DNA of 10,091 nucleotides from Candidatus Egerieicola pullicola (GCA_018712465.1 DVGY01000113.1:1-10091), one strand, 5' to 3'. Numbered from the stretch's first letter, positions 1 to 6,466 are shown. Numbers and translations: made by a program. Notes: generated by a model from the letters alone, not told the origin.

Positions 1-45
1 TGAAGTGCGATAAACGAAACCATCTTTACACCAAACCATCAAACC

Positions 46-53
46 AAAGGAGG
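46..53 (+). promoter_or_regulatory. Ribosome binding site fixing a TTG start
   Basis: AAAGGAGG lies 8 nt before the TTG at 62, an ideal spacing, and supports TTG as the start codon of the zinc-ribbon membrane protein. A second TTG follows at 65. The leader before it (1-45) carries an 8-bp direct repeat, AAACCATC, at 17-24 and 33-40. I see no convincing promoter in the few bases available. Confidence 0.7.
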
Positions 54-61
54 AACCCTCT

Positions 62-940
62 TTGTTGACTCATCGTTGTCCTTGGTGCGGGGAAAAGATT
101 CCCACCTGGCGCTACCGTCCCAAAGACCCCATTTCCATTCTCAGTGACAATGGAAAAATAGACACCTGTCCGTCCTGTGGTAAACTTTACAAAAGCTCCT
201 CTCCCACCCTCATTATCATCGTATTGGTTTCGGTCGCCTTTGGCGGAAGATTTATTGGTTCCCTGATCACTTCTCCCCAAAATGCGTTTTTAAAAATCAT
301 TCTCTCTCTGCTCTGGATTCTATGCCTTCTGACGGCTCTGGTTCAAACTCTAAGGCTACCCTACTGTCGTGACTACAAAACCTCCGGCATGAAAAAGTTC
401 TTTTTATGTTCTGCCGCTGTAGGATCCCTATTTGGCAGCTTTGTCATTCTGCATTGGATCAAACACGGAAGTGTACTGGTGTGGGTGTTTCTGACTTATT
501 TGGCAATCTTTTTGGTACTGGACACTGTAGTCTATCTGCACTACCGCAGCTACTACAAAAAAGAAAGCCGCAAAAGCTTCGGCTGCCCTTCCGCCACCGT
601 CCGGATTACTTGGTATCCCCATAAAGAAGGGGGATTAGTGGCTCCAAAGCTTCGAATTGTTCCGGGTGAAATCTTTCCGGTGTGCTTTTTGAACCCGGCG
701 CAGCAGCCCATCAGCGGAGCGCTCTGCGTCACCCTGTCCCGTCTGAAATGGAGCGGCCTTCATCACTGCTGCTGCACCATTCAGTTGGTGCTGGATGATG
801 TGAAGACGGAAAAGCTGTTTGTTCCCGGCAACACCTTTTTCCTTTATCACGAGGAACTGAGAATTGCTCAAGGAGTGATAGAAGAACCGGCAGTTTGCCA
901 TGAAAAAACCACTCCATCCTCCATCAAGGCAACGTCTTGA
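62..940 (+). CDS. Zinc-ribbon protein with four predicted membrane segments, function unknown
   Basis: I do not recognise this 292-residue protein as a named family. The N-terminus has two CxxC knuckles, CPWC at 6-9 and CPSC at 36-39, as expected for one zinc ribbon split by a 26-residue loop. Four hydrophobic stretches follow, at about 49-69, 76-97, 113-133 and 137-160, then a soluble C-terminal domain of about 130 residues with an odd CCC cluster near 236-238. With an even number of membrane segments, the zinc ribbon and the C-terminal domain would lie on the same side, probably the cytoplasm. The start is TTG, supported by a strong ribosome binding site. It lies 87 nt upstream of the purine nucleoside phosphorylase on the same strand with no terminator between, so the two may share a transcript. 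No function should be assigned from this sequence alone. Confidence 0.75.
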   Translation: MLTHRCPWCGEKIPTWRYRPKDPISILSDNGKIDTCPSCGKLYKSSSPTLIIIVLVSVAFGGRFIGSLITSPQNAFLKIILSLLWILCLLTALVQTLRLPYCRDYKTSGMKKFFLCSAAVGSLFGSFVILHWIKHGSVLVWVFLTYLAIFLVLDTVVYLHYRSYYKKESRKSFGCPSATVRITWYPHKEGGLVAPKLRIVPGEIFPVCFLNPAQQPISGALCVTLSRLKWSGLHHCCCTIQLVLDDVKTEKLFVPGNTFFLYHEELRIAQGVIEEPAVCHEKTTPSSIKATS

Positions 941-1027
941 CATCTTCCCTGCAAAAAGTTTGGTCTTCGGAAATCCAATTTTCTTTCCCAATGAAAAATC
1001 AACCATTATTTTACTGGAGGTGTTACC

Positions 1028-1744
1028 ATGTCAACGGTCCACAATCAAGCCAATCCTGGGGATTTCGCCAAAACAGTGCTGATGCCCGGCGATCCCCTGC
1101 GAAGCAAATTCATCGCCGAACACTTTTTCGAACATCCCAAGCTAGTGAACAATGTGCGGGGTATCCAGGGATACACTGGAAGCTATCAGGGCCATCCGGT
1201 CAGCGTCATGGCCAGCGGCATGGGAGCCCCTAGCATGGGGATTTACAGCCGGGAACTGTTTGACCAGTACGGCGTGGAAACCATCCTGCGCATCGGCACC
1301 ACCGGAAGTCTACAGGATCACATCCATGTAGGGGACTTAATTCTTGCTGCCGGAGCCTGTACCGACACCAATTTTCTGGCTCACTGGAAGGTCACCGGCT
1401 TCGCCCCCATTGCTGCCCCCAAGCTGGTAAGCCGGGCTATGGCCCTGGCAGAAGAAATGGGGTACACCTACTACGCCGGAAATGTGCTCACCAGTGACCG
1501 ATTTTACATGGACGACATGGAACAGCTTCGCCGCTGGCGGCGAATGGGGGTACTGGGCACCGAGATGGAGACTGCCGCTCTTTATTCCACTGCCGCTTGG
1601 TGCGGCAAACAGGCCCTGTCTATTCTCACCGTCAGCGACGGGATGTTCAACGACGAGGACTCTACTCCCGCCCAGCGGGAGACCCAGTTTACCCGGATGA
1701 TGAAGCTGGCGCTGGCGTTGGCGGTGGAGTTGGAAGAAGAATAA
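1028..1744 (+). CDS. deoD: Purine nucleoside phosphorylase, DeoD type
   Basis: This 238-residue cytoplasmic enzyme should cleave purine (deoxy)ribonucleosides with phosphate to free base and (deoxy)ribose-1-phosphate in purine salvage. The length matches E. coli DeoD (239). Sites known from the hexameric DeoD family are visible: His5 (donated to the neighbouring subunit's active site), the phosphate loop MPGDPLR at 19-25 with Gly21 and Arg25, Arg44, Arg88 and the GTTGS loop at 90-94, the ribose/base segment EME at 179-181, and Asp204 in VSD, the acid that protonates the purine. The Asp204 environment supports a 6-oxo/6-aminopurine-accepting DeoD rather than a trimeric PNP or uridine phosphorylase. 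The ATG at 1028 follows GGAGG at 1016-1020 by 7 nt. A terminator follows directly. I see no clear promoter in the 87-nt gap upstream, so it may be transcribed with the preceding membrane-protein gene. Confidence 0.95.
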   Translation: MSTVHNQANPGDFAKTVLMPGDPLRSKFIAEHFFEHPKLVNNVRGIQGYTGSYQGHPVSVMASGMGAPSMGIYSRELFDQYGVETILRIGTTGSLQDHIHVGDLILAAGACTDTNFLAHWKVTGFAPIAAPKLVSRAMALAEEMGYTYYAGNVLTSDRFYMDDMEQLRRWRRMGVLGTEMETAALYSTAAWCGKQALSILTVSDGMFNDEDSTPAQRETQFTRMMKLALALAVELEEE

Positions 1745-1762
1745 TCATCAAATTGGACAAAA

Positions 1763-1800
1763 AGGAACGGAACCCTAAAAAAGCGGGGTTCCGTTTTTTT
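1763..1800 (+). terminator. Rho-independent terminator after deoD
   Basis: The stem AACGGAACCC (1766-1775) pairs perfectly with GGGTTCCGTT (1786-1795) around a 10-nt loop, and is followed by a run of seven T (1794-1800). It begins about 20 nt after the deoD stop and ends that transcription unit before the opposing gene. Confidence 0.9.
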
Positions 1801-1917
1801 GGTAGATTTAAGGGGAAAATTACAAATCCGGTGCGACGGCATAGCGCTCAAATGGTTACCGTAACCATTGCCACAACAAGAACAACGACTCCCACTGTGA
1901 CGAAAACGGCTGAAAGC
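1801..1917. other. Convergent intergenic region
   Basis: No gene is supported between the deoD terminator and the stop of the opposing zinc-finger gene. The only clear structure is the 19-bp dyad at 1851-1869, listed separately. I do not see a standard terminator for the minus-strand gene here. Confidence 0.6.
1851..1869. repeat. Perfect 9-bp inverted repeat with 1-nt centre
   Basis: AATGGTTAC (1851-1859), a central C (1860) and GTAACCATT (1861-1869) form an uninterrupted dyad. The absence of a loop and of a T-run on either strand argues against a terminator. The shape fits a binding site for a dimeric protein, but it lies between two convergent genes, so its role is unknown. Confidence 0.6.
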
Positions 1918-2595
1918 TCAAGAATTTTTTCTTCTTCCGCAGGCGCAAGTGCCCACATAACTGGCATTCACCCGGCCGCAATCAGGGCAGCGCCAGCCAT
2001 TAGCGGGGATGCTGGTACGGGGCGGATTTGCCTTACTGGAATAACCTAAATTTTTGCTGTTACTGTCGCTGAAGATGGAACTAGAACTTTGAATCCCACC
2101 AATGCCCATCTTGCGTTTGTAACGCCTATATTCACTTGCAGCAGTTGAATCAATATCATTTACCCGCTTGCTTAGAAGATATTCAAATATACCACATACA
2201 ACAATAACAACCAATGGTACTGGTAAATAAGCGAAATAATCATCCCAAGTTGCTGAACGGCTCCACCATTGTCCAAACCGCTCATTAACGTCAACAAACA
2301 CCCAAATCAAATAACCTATTAAAAAGATCGGTTCGCCAACCTTAAAAATTGTTTGCCCAGTCTTATAAGTACCATAATTATGTAAATTCCGGTATTCCTG
2401 AATGAATTCCCCTTCGCTCTTAATGGTCTCCACATACCTGGGCGCCGGCTGAGCATAGCTTGTCTGAGGCGGGGGTGCTGATTGTGGTGCGGCAGTTTGC
2501 GCTGCCGGATCTCCTGCTCTGCCCGGTTTCTGTCCGCAGCTTGGACAAAAGGCGGAATCATCGGGAATTTGTGCGCCGCAATGAGAACAATACAT
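1918..2595 (-). CDS. Membrane protein with zinc ribbons at both ends, function unknown
   Basis: This 225-residue protein has an N-terminal zinc ribbon (C3, C6, C17, C20), a Pro/Ala/Gln-rich linker at about 27-53, two probable membrane segments at about 84-101 and 119-141, a Ser-rich region, and a C-terminal finger at 201-225 with a CxxC and a CxC knuckle (C203, C206, C217, C219). A similar tail, of the form W-x-C-P-x-C-G-x-x-N with a later YVGTC-x-CG, recurs in clostridial proteins. I chose the ATG at 2593-2595 because AAGGAG (plus-strand positions 2605-2610) sits 9 nt upstream and the protein then begins at the zinc ribbon. An ATG 23 codons upstream, at 2664, lies so close to the predicted promoter that it would be transcribed poorly or not at all. 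The middle of the gene is AT-rich (about 32-37% GC in three 60-bp samples from 2161-2400) while the linker is about 63%. It is divergent from the XRE regulator at 2739 and probably controlled by it. The function is unknown. Confidence 0.8.
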   Translation of the reverse strand: MYCSHCGAQIPDDSAFCPSCGQKPGRAGDPAAQTAAPQSAPPPQTSYAQPAPRYVETIKSEGEFIQEYRNLHNYGTYKTGQTIFKVGEPIFLIGYLIWVFVDVNERFGQWWSRSATWDDYFAYLPVPLVVIVVCGIFEYLLSKRVNDIDSTAASEYRRYKRKMGIGGIQSSSSIFSDSNSKNLGYSSKANPPRTSIPANGWRCPDCGRVNASYVGTCACGRRKNS

Positions 2596-2652
2596 GGTGC
2601 CTCTCTCCTTTATCGTTTTCAGCAGATAGAATTTTTCTCTCCGCTTTTTTTC

Positions 2653-2681
2653 ATAATAACACATAAGTATTCATATGTCAA
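2653..2681 (-). promoter_or_regulatory. Near-consensus sigma-A promoter for the zinc-finger membrane protein
   Basis: Read on the minus strand, a perfect -35 TTGACA (plus positions 2676-2681) is separated by exactly 17 nt from a -10 TATTAT (2653-2658), preceded by TGT, an extended -10 element. Transcription would start near 2646 and give a leader of about 50 nt to the ATG at 2595. The -35 box is embedded in the inverted repeat at 2672-2687, so a bound protein would block it. Confidence 0.75.
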
Positions 2682-2695
2682 CATATGTGTTCATA
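2661..2695. repeat. 20-bp-period repeat array in the divergent promoter region
   Basis: Two copies of a 15-mer, ACATAAGTATTCATA (2661-2675) and ACATATGTGTTCATA (2681-2695), match at 13 of 15 positions. A further TTCATA lies at 2650-2655, so TTCATA occurs three times exactly 20 bp apart (2650, 2670, 2690). TTCATAATAA is repeated identically at 2650-2659 and 2690-2699. Spacing near two helical turns places the copies on one face of the DNA, as expected for cooperative regulator binding. Confidence 0.6.
2672..2687. promoter_or_regulatory. Inverted repeat, probable operator of the divergent XRE regulator
   Basis: CATATGT (2672-2678) and ACATATG (2681-2687) are perfect 7-bp arms around a 2-nt centre. 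The dyad covers the -35 box of the minus-strand promoter and lies about 50 nt before the XRE start. This is the usual arrangement for a small XRE repressor that controls itself and its divergent neighbour. Which protein binds is inferred from position only. A plus-strand -10-like CATAAT at 2692-2697 could serve the regulator, but has no good -35. Confidence 0.55.
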
Positions 2696-2725
2696 ATAAT
2701 GTGCCTCTTCTGGTATGTTAAAGGT

Positions 2726-2731
2726 AGGAGG
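2726..2731 (+). promoter_or_regulatory. Ribosome binding site deciding the XRE start
   Basis: AGGAGG lies 7 nt before the ATG at 2739. It lies inside the reading frame if the earlier in-frame ATG at 2715 is used, so 2739 is the better start. Confidence 0.75.
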
Positions 2732-2738
2732 TGCCGCC

Positions 2739-2978
2739 ATGGAACAGTCTGCTTTAGATCCCATCTTAGTGGGACAAGTGCTGGCCGAATACCGCCAAGC
2801 CAAAGGCCTTTCCCAAGAGGTGGTCAGCGGACTGGCCGGCATCGGCCGCACCCATTTAAGCGCCATCGAACGTGGAGAGCGAAAGCCCACTCTGGAAACC
2901 TTCTACCGTATCTGCCAAGCTCTGGGGGTATCCATGAGCCAAGTGGCCGCTTCCATTGAAGAAAAGATTTCAAACTAA
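2739..2978 (+). CDS. XRE-family helix-turn-helix transcriptional regulator
   Basis: This 79-residue protein is almost entirely a Cro/C1-type helix-turn-helix domain. Residues 9-23 form helix 1, and the HTH core runs from about Ser25-Gln26 through the recognition segment GIGRTHLSAIERGERKPTLE (34-53), with the usual L-S-Q, I-E-R-G and P-T-L signatures. There is no ligand or protease domain, so it should act as a small DNA-binding dimer. It is divergent from the zinc-finger membrane protein, and the 20-bp-period repeats and dyad at 2650-2699 are the natural candidate operators, suggesting autoregulation and control of that neighbour. It is followed by a hairpin (2979-3008). The start at 2739 is preferred to 2715 because of the ribosome binding site. 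Confidence 0.9.
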   Translation: MEQSALDPILVGQVLAEYRQAKGLSQEVVSGLAGIGRTHLSAIERGERKPTLETFYRICQALGVSMSQVAASIEEKISN

Positions 2979-3008
2979 TCCCCGCCGGGAAAATCAGCGG
3001 GGAATTTT
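2979..3008 (+). terminator. Probable terminator after the XRE gene
   Basis: TCCCCGC (2979-2985) pairs with GCGGGGA (2997-3003) around an 11-nt loop, beginning at the base after the XRE stop codon. The T-run is short (TTTT at 3005-3008), so termination may be partial. Confidence 0.6.
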
Positions 3009-3080
3009 GCTGGACAAAGTCATAAACCATCCCCCGACCCCATATCCATTTCCTAGAAAGAACGTACAGGGGGCGGGGGT

Positions 3081-3803
3081 ATGAAAAACTGTTCTAAAAA
3101 AACCACCTTAATCCGTTTAGCCGTGCTGGGGGCCTGCCTGCTCATCGGCGGACTGGCCGTGCTCTTTCAGCCGCTGGTGGTCCAAGTCGACCGCTCGGCC
3201 CAAACCTGGGAAACGGTGGTCATTGACCCAGGCCATGGAGGCTTCGACGGAGGCTGCATCGGAGTCAACGGAGTGTACGAAAAGGACATCAATCTCAGCA
3301 TTGCCAAGGTGTTTAACCAGCTTTGTATGTTTATGGGCTACGACACCGTCATGACCCGGTACACCGACACCGCCTTATGCAATGGAGAAATCACCGGCAG
3401 TCTGCGCCAGCAAAAAATAGAGGACATCAACAACCGGCTGGCTATTTTAGAGCGGCAGAAAAACGCCGTCTGCGTCTGCATCCATCAGAACAAATTCACC
3501 GATTCCGACCAGCACGGGGCCCAGATGTTCTACGGCATCAAAGAACCTGCCAGCGAGGGGTTGGCCAAAGCCATGCAGTCTGCTTTCGTCAGCCAGCTCC
3601 AGCCGGACAATACCCGCCAAATCAAGCGAGGGGACTCCTCAGTGTATCTGCTCACTCAGTCCCCTATCCCTATCGTACTCAGCGAATGCGGATTTCTCTC
3701 CAACCAAGAGGAATGCGAAAAACTCTCGGGGGCGGAGTACCAAGGACAGGTGGCCTTTACCCTGCTCACCGGGCTGGTAAACTGGGGGAGCGGAGTGGAA
3801 TAG
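3081..3803 (+). CDS. cwlD: N-acetylmuramoyl-L-alanine amidase, CwlD-like
   Basis: This 240-residue Amidase_3 zinc hydrolase should cut the bond between N-acetylmuramic acid and L-alanine in peptidoglycan. In spore formers CwlD acts with PdaA to make muramic-delta-lactam in the spore cortex. After a short basic N-terminus there is one hydrophobic segment (about 9-33), a signal anchor or uncleaved export signal. The catalytic domain has the expected set: His52 in DPGHGG, Glu67 in YEKD, His135 in IHQN and the catalytic Glu202 in SECGFLSN. Overall length and the GAQMFYG segment resemble Bacillus CwlD (about 237), and no SPOR, SH3 or LysM binding repeats are present, which favours CwlD over vegetative amidases. 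The start is preceded only by a G-rich, weak ribosome binding site, and an in-frame stop at 3054 rules out a much earlier start. The methyltransferase gene follows after 43 nt. The assignment to amidase is sure; the sporulation role is inferred from the architecture. Confidence 0.85.
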   Translation: MKNCSKKTTLIRLAVLGACLLIGGLAVLFQPLVVQVDRSAQTWETVVIDPGHGGFDGGCIGVNGVYEKDINLSIAKVFNQLCMFMGYDTVMTRYTDTALCNGEITGSLRQQKIEDINNRLAILERQKNAVCVCIHQNKFTDSDQHGAQMFYGIKEPASEGLAKAMQSAFVSQLQPDNTRQIKRGDSSVYLLTQSPIPIVLSECGFLSNQEECEKLSGAEYQGQVAFTLLTGLVNWGSGVE

Positions 3804-3846
3804 CAGCAAGGGACAATCAAACTGTCCTCAGGAAAGGAAAGTAAAA

Positions 3847-4575
3847 ATGGAGCCACTGTACGACAATCCAACCTTCTTTGACAAATACAGCCAGATGTAC
3901 CGTTCCCAGCACGGTTTAGCGGGGGCGGGAGAATGGCCTTCCCTACAACCTCTACTGCCGGATTTTACCGGTAAACGAGTGCTGGATTTGGGCTGCGGTT
4001 ACGGCTGGCACTGCTCCTACGCAGCCCAACAGGGAGCTGCGTATGTTTTGGGGATCGACAATTCCCAAAGAATGCTAGAAGTGGCCAAAGCCAAAAACAA
4101 CGCCCCGGAAATCCAATACCGCCGGGCTTCCATCGACCAGTTGTCCCTGCCGGAAGAGAGCTTTGATGTGGTGTTCAGCTCCCTGGCCATCCACTATCTG
4201 CCGGACTATCCAGGACTAGTGGAGCAGGTGAAAAGCTGGCTAGTGCCGGGAGGGGACTTCGTTTTTTCGGTGGAGCACCCCATCTTCACCGCCCAAGGCC
4301 CTCAGGATTGGGTGTACGGCCCCAAGGGGGAGATCTTACACTTCCCAGTAGACAACTATTTCTACGAAGGGGAGCGGGAAGCGGTGTTTTTGGGAGAAAA
4401 GATGGTCAAGTACCATCGCACCCTCACCACTTACTTGGACACCCTGCTGCAAAAAGGATTTTCCCTCAAGCGGGTGGTGGAACCCCAGCCTCCCCAGTCC
4501 ATGATGAATCTACCGGGAATGCAGGACGAGATGCGCCGACCCATGATGCTGCTGGTGGCGGCGGAGAAGAGATAA
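3847..4575 (+). CDS. Class I SAM-dependent methyltransferase, substrate unknown
   Basis: This 242-residue cytoplasmic protein has a Rossmann-like methyltransferase domain. Motif I, VLDLGCGYG (45-53), binds S-adenosylmethionine. The acidic residue ending strand 2 is Asp71 in GIDNS, and the segment FDVVFSSLAIHYL with the later LVPGGDFVFSVEHP corresponds to motifs at strands 4 and 5 of the Methyltransf_11/25 type. The C-terminal half (about 140-242) is a cap rich in aromatic residues that would set the substrate. The family has many members whose substrate is unknown, and neither the sequence nor the neighbours identify it. It starts at ATG 3847 after AGGAAAGG (3830-3837), 43 nt behind the amidase gene, so the two probably share a transcript, and it ends in a terminator. 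Confidence 0.85.
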   Translation: MEPLYDNPTFFDKYSQMYRSQHGLAGAGEWPSLQPLLPDFTGKRVLDLGCGYGWHCSYAAQQGAAYVLGIDNSQRMLEVAKAKNNAPEIQYRRASIDQLSLPEESFDVVFSSLAIHYLPDYPGLVEQVKSWLVPGGDFVFSVEHPIFTAQGPQDWVYGPKGEILHFPVDNYFYEGEREAVFLGEKMVKYHRTLTTYLDTLLQKGFSLKRVVEPQPPQSMMNLPGMQDEMRRPMMLLVAAEKR

Positions 4576-4581
4576 GCAAGC

Positions 4582-4615
4582 AAGACGGTTTTTCTCAAAA
4601 GAAGGCCGTCTTTTT
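4582..4615 (+). terminator. Rho-independent terminator after the methyltransferase gene
   Basis: AAGACGG (4582-4588) pairs with CCGTCTT (4606-4612). A TTCT/AGAA pair extends the stem inside, and a T-run reaches 4615. It ends the amidase-methyltransferase unit. Confidence 0.85.
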
Positions 4616-4624
4616 CTTTGCTTC

Positions 4625-4663
4625 AAAAAACAACACCGCCACGGGAGCAATCCCAGGCGGTGT
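4625..4663 (-). terminator. Rho-independent terminator for the minus-strand GNAT/radA unit
   Basis: ACACCGCC (4633-4640) pairs with GGCGGTGT (4656-4663), with an inner GGGA/TCCC pair. On the minus strand the stem is followed by six T (plus-strand A at 4625-4630). It stands back to back with the plus-strand terminator at 4582-4615, insulating two convergent units. Confidence 0.9.
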
Positions 4664-4678
4664 GTCTCTTTGTCCAAT

Positions 4679-5056
4679 TTACTTTTTCTTTCCCTTTTCC
4701 CGGCTGAATACCAGCAGCAGTCCTTCCCCCTCCGGGGCTTCGGTGCGTCCTTTCAAACTCATGCCGCTACGCAAGGCGGCGGCAATGCCAGGCTGGTCGG
4801 TGTCCGATACCAGGGTGCAGACTTCCTCCACCCCCGGCTGGGAAAAGGCGTAGTCGGTGACTGCCCGGACTGCCTCAGCAGCGTAACCCTGATGGAGGTG
4901 CTCCGGGGTCAGTTCCCAGGAAATCTGCCACATTGTCTTTTTATTCCACTGGATCTTCTGCATGCCGCAATGGCCGCATTCCTCCCCAGTTTCCCGCAAA
5001 AACAGCTCCCACCGGTCCTCACCGGCAGGACGAAGTTCCATTCGTCCGGTTTCCAT
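4679..5056 (-). CDS. GNAT-family N-acetyltransferase, short form
   Basis: This 125-residue protein carries the core of a GNAT acetyltransferase of the RimJ/RimL-like type. The acetyl-CoA loop QGYAAEA is at 56-62, followed by the helix AVRAVTDYAF and the later strand-turn segment VCTLVSDTDQPGIAAALRSG, where the conserved Asp and Ala-Leu helix pack on the cofactor. At 125 residues it is shorter than the usual 150-180, lacking most of the N-terminal strands. An in-frame stop about 14 codons upstream and an AAGGAT-type ribosome binding site show that this is the natural start rather than a misplaced one. It lies 27 nt after the radA stop and is probably cotranscribed with radA, then terminated at 4663-4625. 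The acceptor substrate (protein N-terminus, small amine or antibiotic) cannot be told. Confidence 0.75.
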   Translation of the reverse strand: METGRMELRPAGEDRWELFLRETGEECGHCGMQKIQWNKKTMWQISWELTPEHLHQGYAAEAVRAVTDYAFSQPGVEEVCTLVSDTDQPGIAAALRSGMSLKGRTEAPEGEGLLLVFSREKGKKK

Positions 5057-5083
5057 ATTGATCCTTCCCTTCTGATTGAAACG

Positions 5084-6466
5084 TTAGCTTGATCTTGTGT
5101 CTCCCCCGGCAAAGGCCGCTTTGGCTGCCTGCTGGAGGGTGCGCACCCCTACCACTTCCATACCGGAAGGGGTGCGTTTCAGTTGTTTGAGGCTGTGAGC
5201 CGAAACGATGCACCGGGTAAATCCCAGCCGTCTGGCTTCGCTGATTCGCTGTTCCAAACGGGTGACACCCCGAACCTCCCCGGTGAGGCCTACTTCCCCC
5301 AAGGCCAGCAGATCGGCGGGAATGGGTTTGTCCAGCAAACCGGACAAAAGCGCCAAGCAGACGGAAAGATCCGCCGAGGGTTCCTCTAAGCGCAAGCCCC
5401 CCACCACATTTACATAGGCGTCCAGGCTGGACATACGGTAGCCACAGCGCTTTTCCAGCACCGCCAACAGCAGGTACAGCCGGTTATAGTCAAAGCCGCT
5501 GGCACTGCGCCGTGGCATTTGAAACACAGTTTTACTTACCAGCGCCTGGACCTCCACCAAAATAGGACGGCTGCCTTCCATTACACAGACTACGCAGCTG
5601 CCGCTTTCCCCTTCCGGACGGCCTTCCAACAGGGCAGCGGAAGGATTTTCCACCTGTTCCAGTCCCTCTTCCTCCATCCGAAACACTCCGATTTCGTTGG
5701 TGGAGCCAAAGCGGTTTTTGATGCTGCGAAGGATGCGAAAGTTCAGGTTTCGGTCTCCTTCAAAGTGGAGCACGGCGTCCACAATGTGTTCCAGCACCTT
5801 GGGACCGGCAATGGCGCCGTCCTTATTCACATGCCCTACCAACAAAATAGGGATATCCTCCTCCTTGGCCAACCGCAAAAAAGCGTTGGTGCATTCCCGC
5901 ACCTGCTGAACACTGCCGGGGGCGGAAGAAAACCGGCTGAGACTCATGGTTTGGATGGAGTCCACCATCACTACCTGCGGCCGGGTGGTACGAATCAGCT
6001 CCAAAATCTGCTCCACGTCGGTGGCGCAGGCCAGCTTCAGTCCCGGGGCGTCCACCCCCAACCGATCGGCCCGCAGACGGATCTGCCGGGGGGATTCCTC
6101 CCCGGAAAGGTAAAGCACCTCCATCTTTTGGCCCAAGGTCTGGCAGATCTGAAGCAGCAGGGTGGATTTTCCGATGCCGGGATCGCCTCCCAGCAGCACC
6201 AAACTGCCCTTTACCAGTCCGCCGCCCAGCACCCGGTCCAACTCCGAAAAGCCAGTGGCAAAGCGAACTTCCTCTTCCAGGTCGATCTCCCGGATGGTCT
6301 GAATTTTGGCCGGAGCCAGAACCGGCCGGGAGGAAGAAGCCGAGACAGAAGGGGCCGTGACCTGTTCTTCAAAGCTGTTCCAAGCGCCGCAGCCGGGACA
6401 CCGCCCCAGCCATTTGGGGGTCTCATATCCGCAGTCCCGGCAGATATAATTTGTTTTTGCCTTCAT
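5084..6466 (-). CDS. radA: DNA repair protein RadA (Sms)
   Basis: This 460-residue protein matches RadA in length (Bacillus 458) and in every domain. RadA is a hexameric RecA-like ATPase/helicase that drives branch migration during homologous recombination and repair. The N-terminal C4 zinc finger uses C9, C12, C23 and C26. Walker A GGDPGIGKST is at 93-102, Walker B VVMVDS at 165-170, and the RadA-specific KNRFG motif at 250-254. The C-terminal part has the Lon-protease-like fold (around DAYVNVVGG and LGEVGLTGEVRGV) without the protease catalytic role. The ATG at 6464-6466 is fixed by AAGGAG (plus 6473-6478) 6 nt upstream and by the zinc finger starting at residue 9. The frame stays open far upstream, but that stretch lies inside the neighbouring GTPase gene. 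It sits 80 nt after the GTPase stop and 27 nt before the GNAT gene, suggesting one transcript. Confidence 0.97.
   Translation of the reverse strand: MKAKTNYICRDCGYETPKWLGRCPGCGAWNSFEEQVTAPSVSASSSRPVLAPAKIQTIREIDLEEEVRFATGFSELDRVLGGGLVKGSLVLLGGDPGIGKSTLLLQICQTLGQKMEVLYLSGEESPRQIRLRADRLGVDAPGLKLACATDVEQILELIRTTRPQVVMVDSIQTMSLSRFSSAPGSVQQVRECTNAFLRLAKEEDIPILLVGHVNKDGAIAGPKVLEHIVDAVLHFEGDRNLNFRILRSIKNRFGSTNEIGVFRMEEEGLEQVENPSAALLEGRPEGESGSCVVCVMEGSRPILVEVQALVSKTVFQMPRRSASGFDYNRLYLLLAVLEKRCGYRMSSLDAYVNVVGGLRLEEPSADLSVCLALLSGLLDKPIPADLLALGEVGLTGEVRGVTRLEQRISEARRLGFTRCIVSAHSLKQLKRTPSGMEVVGVRTLQQAAKAAFAGGDTRSS

Noticed and set aside
1597..2049. Plus-strand open frame of 150 codons
   Set aside because: It overlaps the end of deoD in another frame, runs through a clear terminator and into the opposite strand of the zinc-finger gene, and its product has no recognisable features.
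2596..2664. Earlier ATG adding 23 residues to the zinc-finger membrane protein
   Set aside because: It lies at the predicted -10 region, before the likely transcription start near 2646, whereas the ATG at 2595 has a good ribosome binding site and starts right at the zinc ribbon.
2641..2700. Repeats as a small CRISPR or iteron origin
   Set aside because: Units are 15-20 bp, contiguous and only two to three in number, without unique spacers or an initiator gene. They overlap a promoter and fit operators better.
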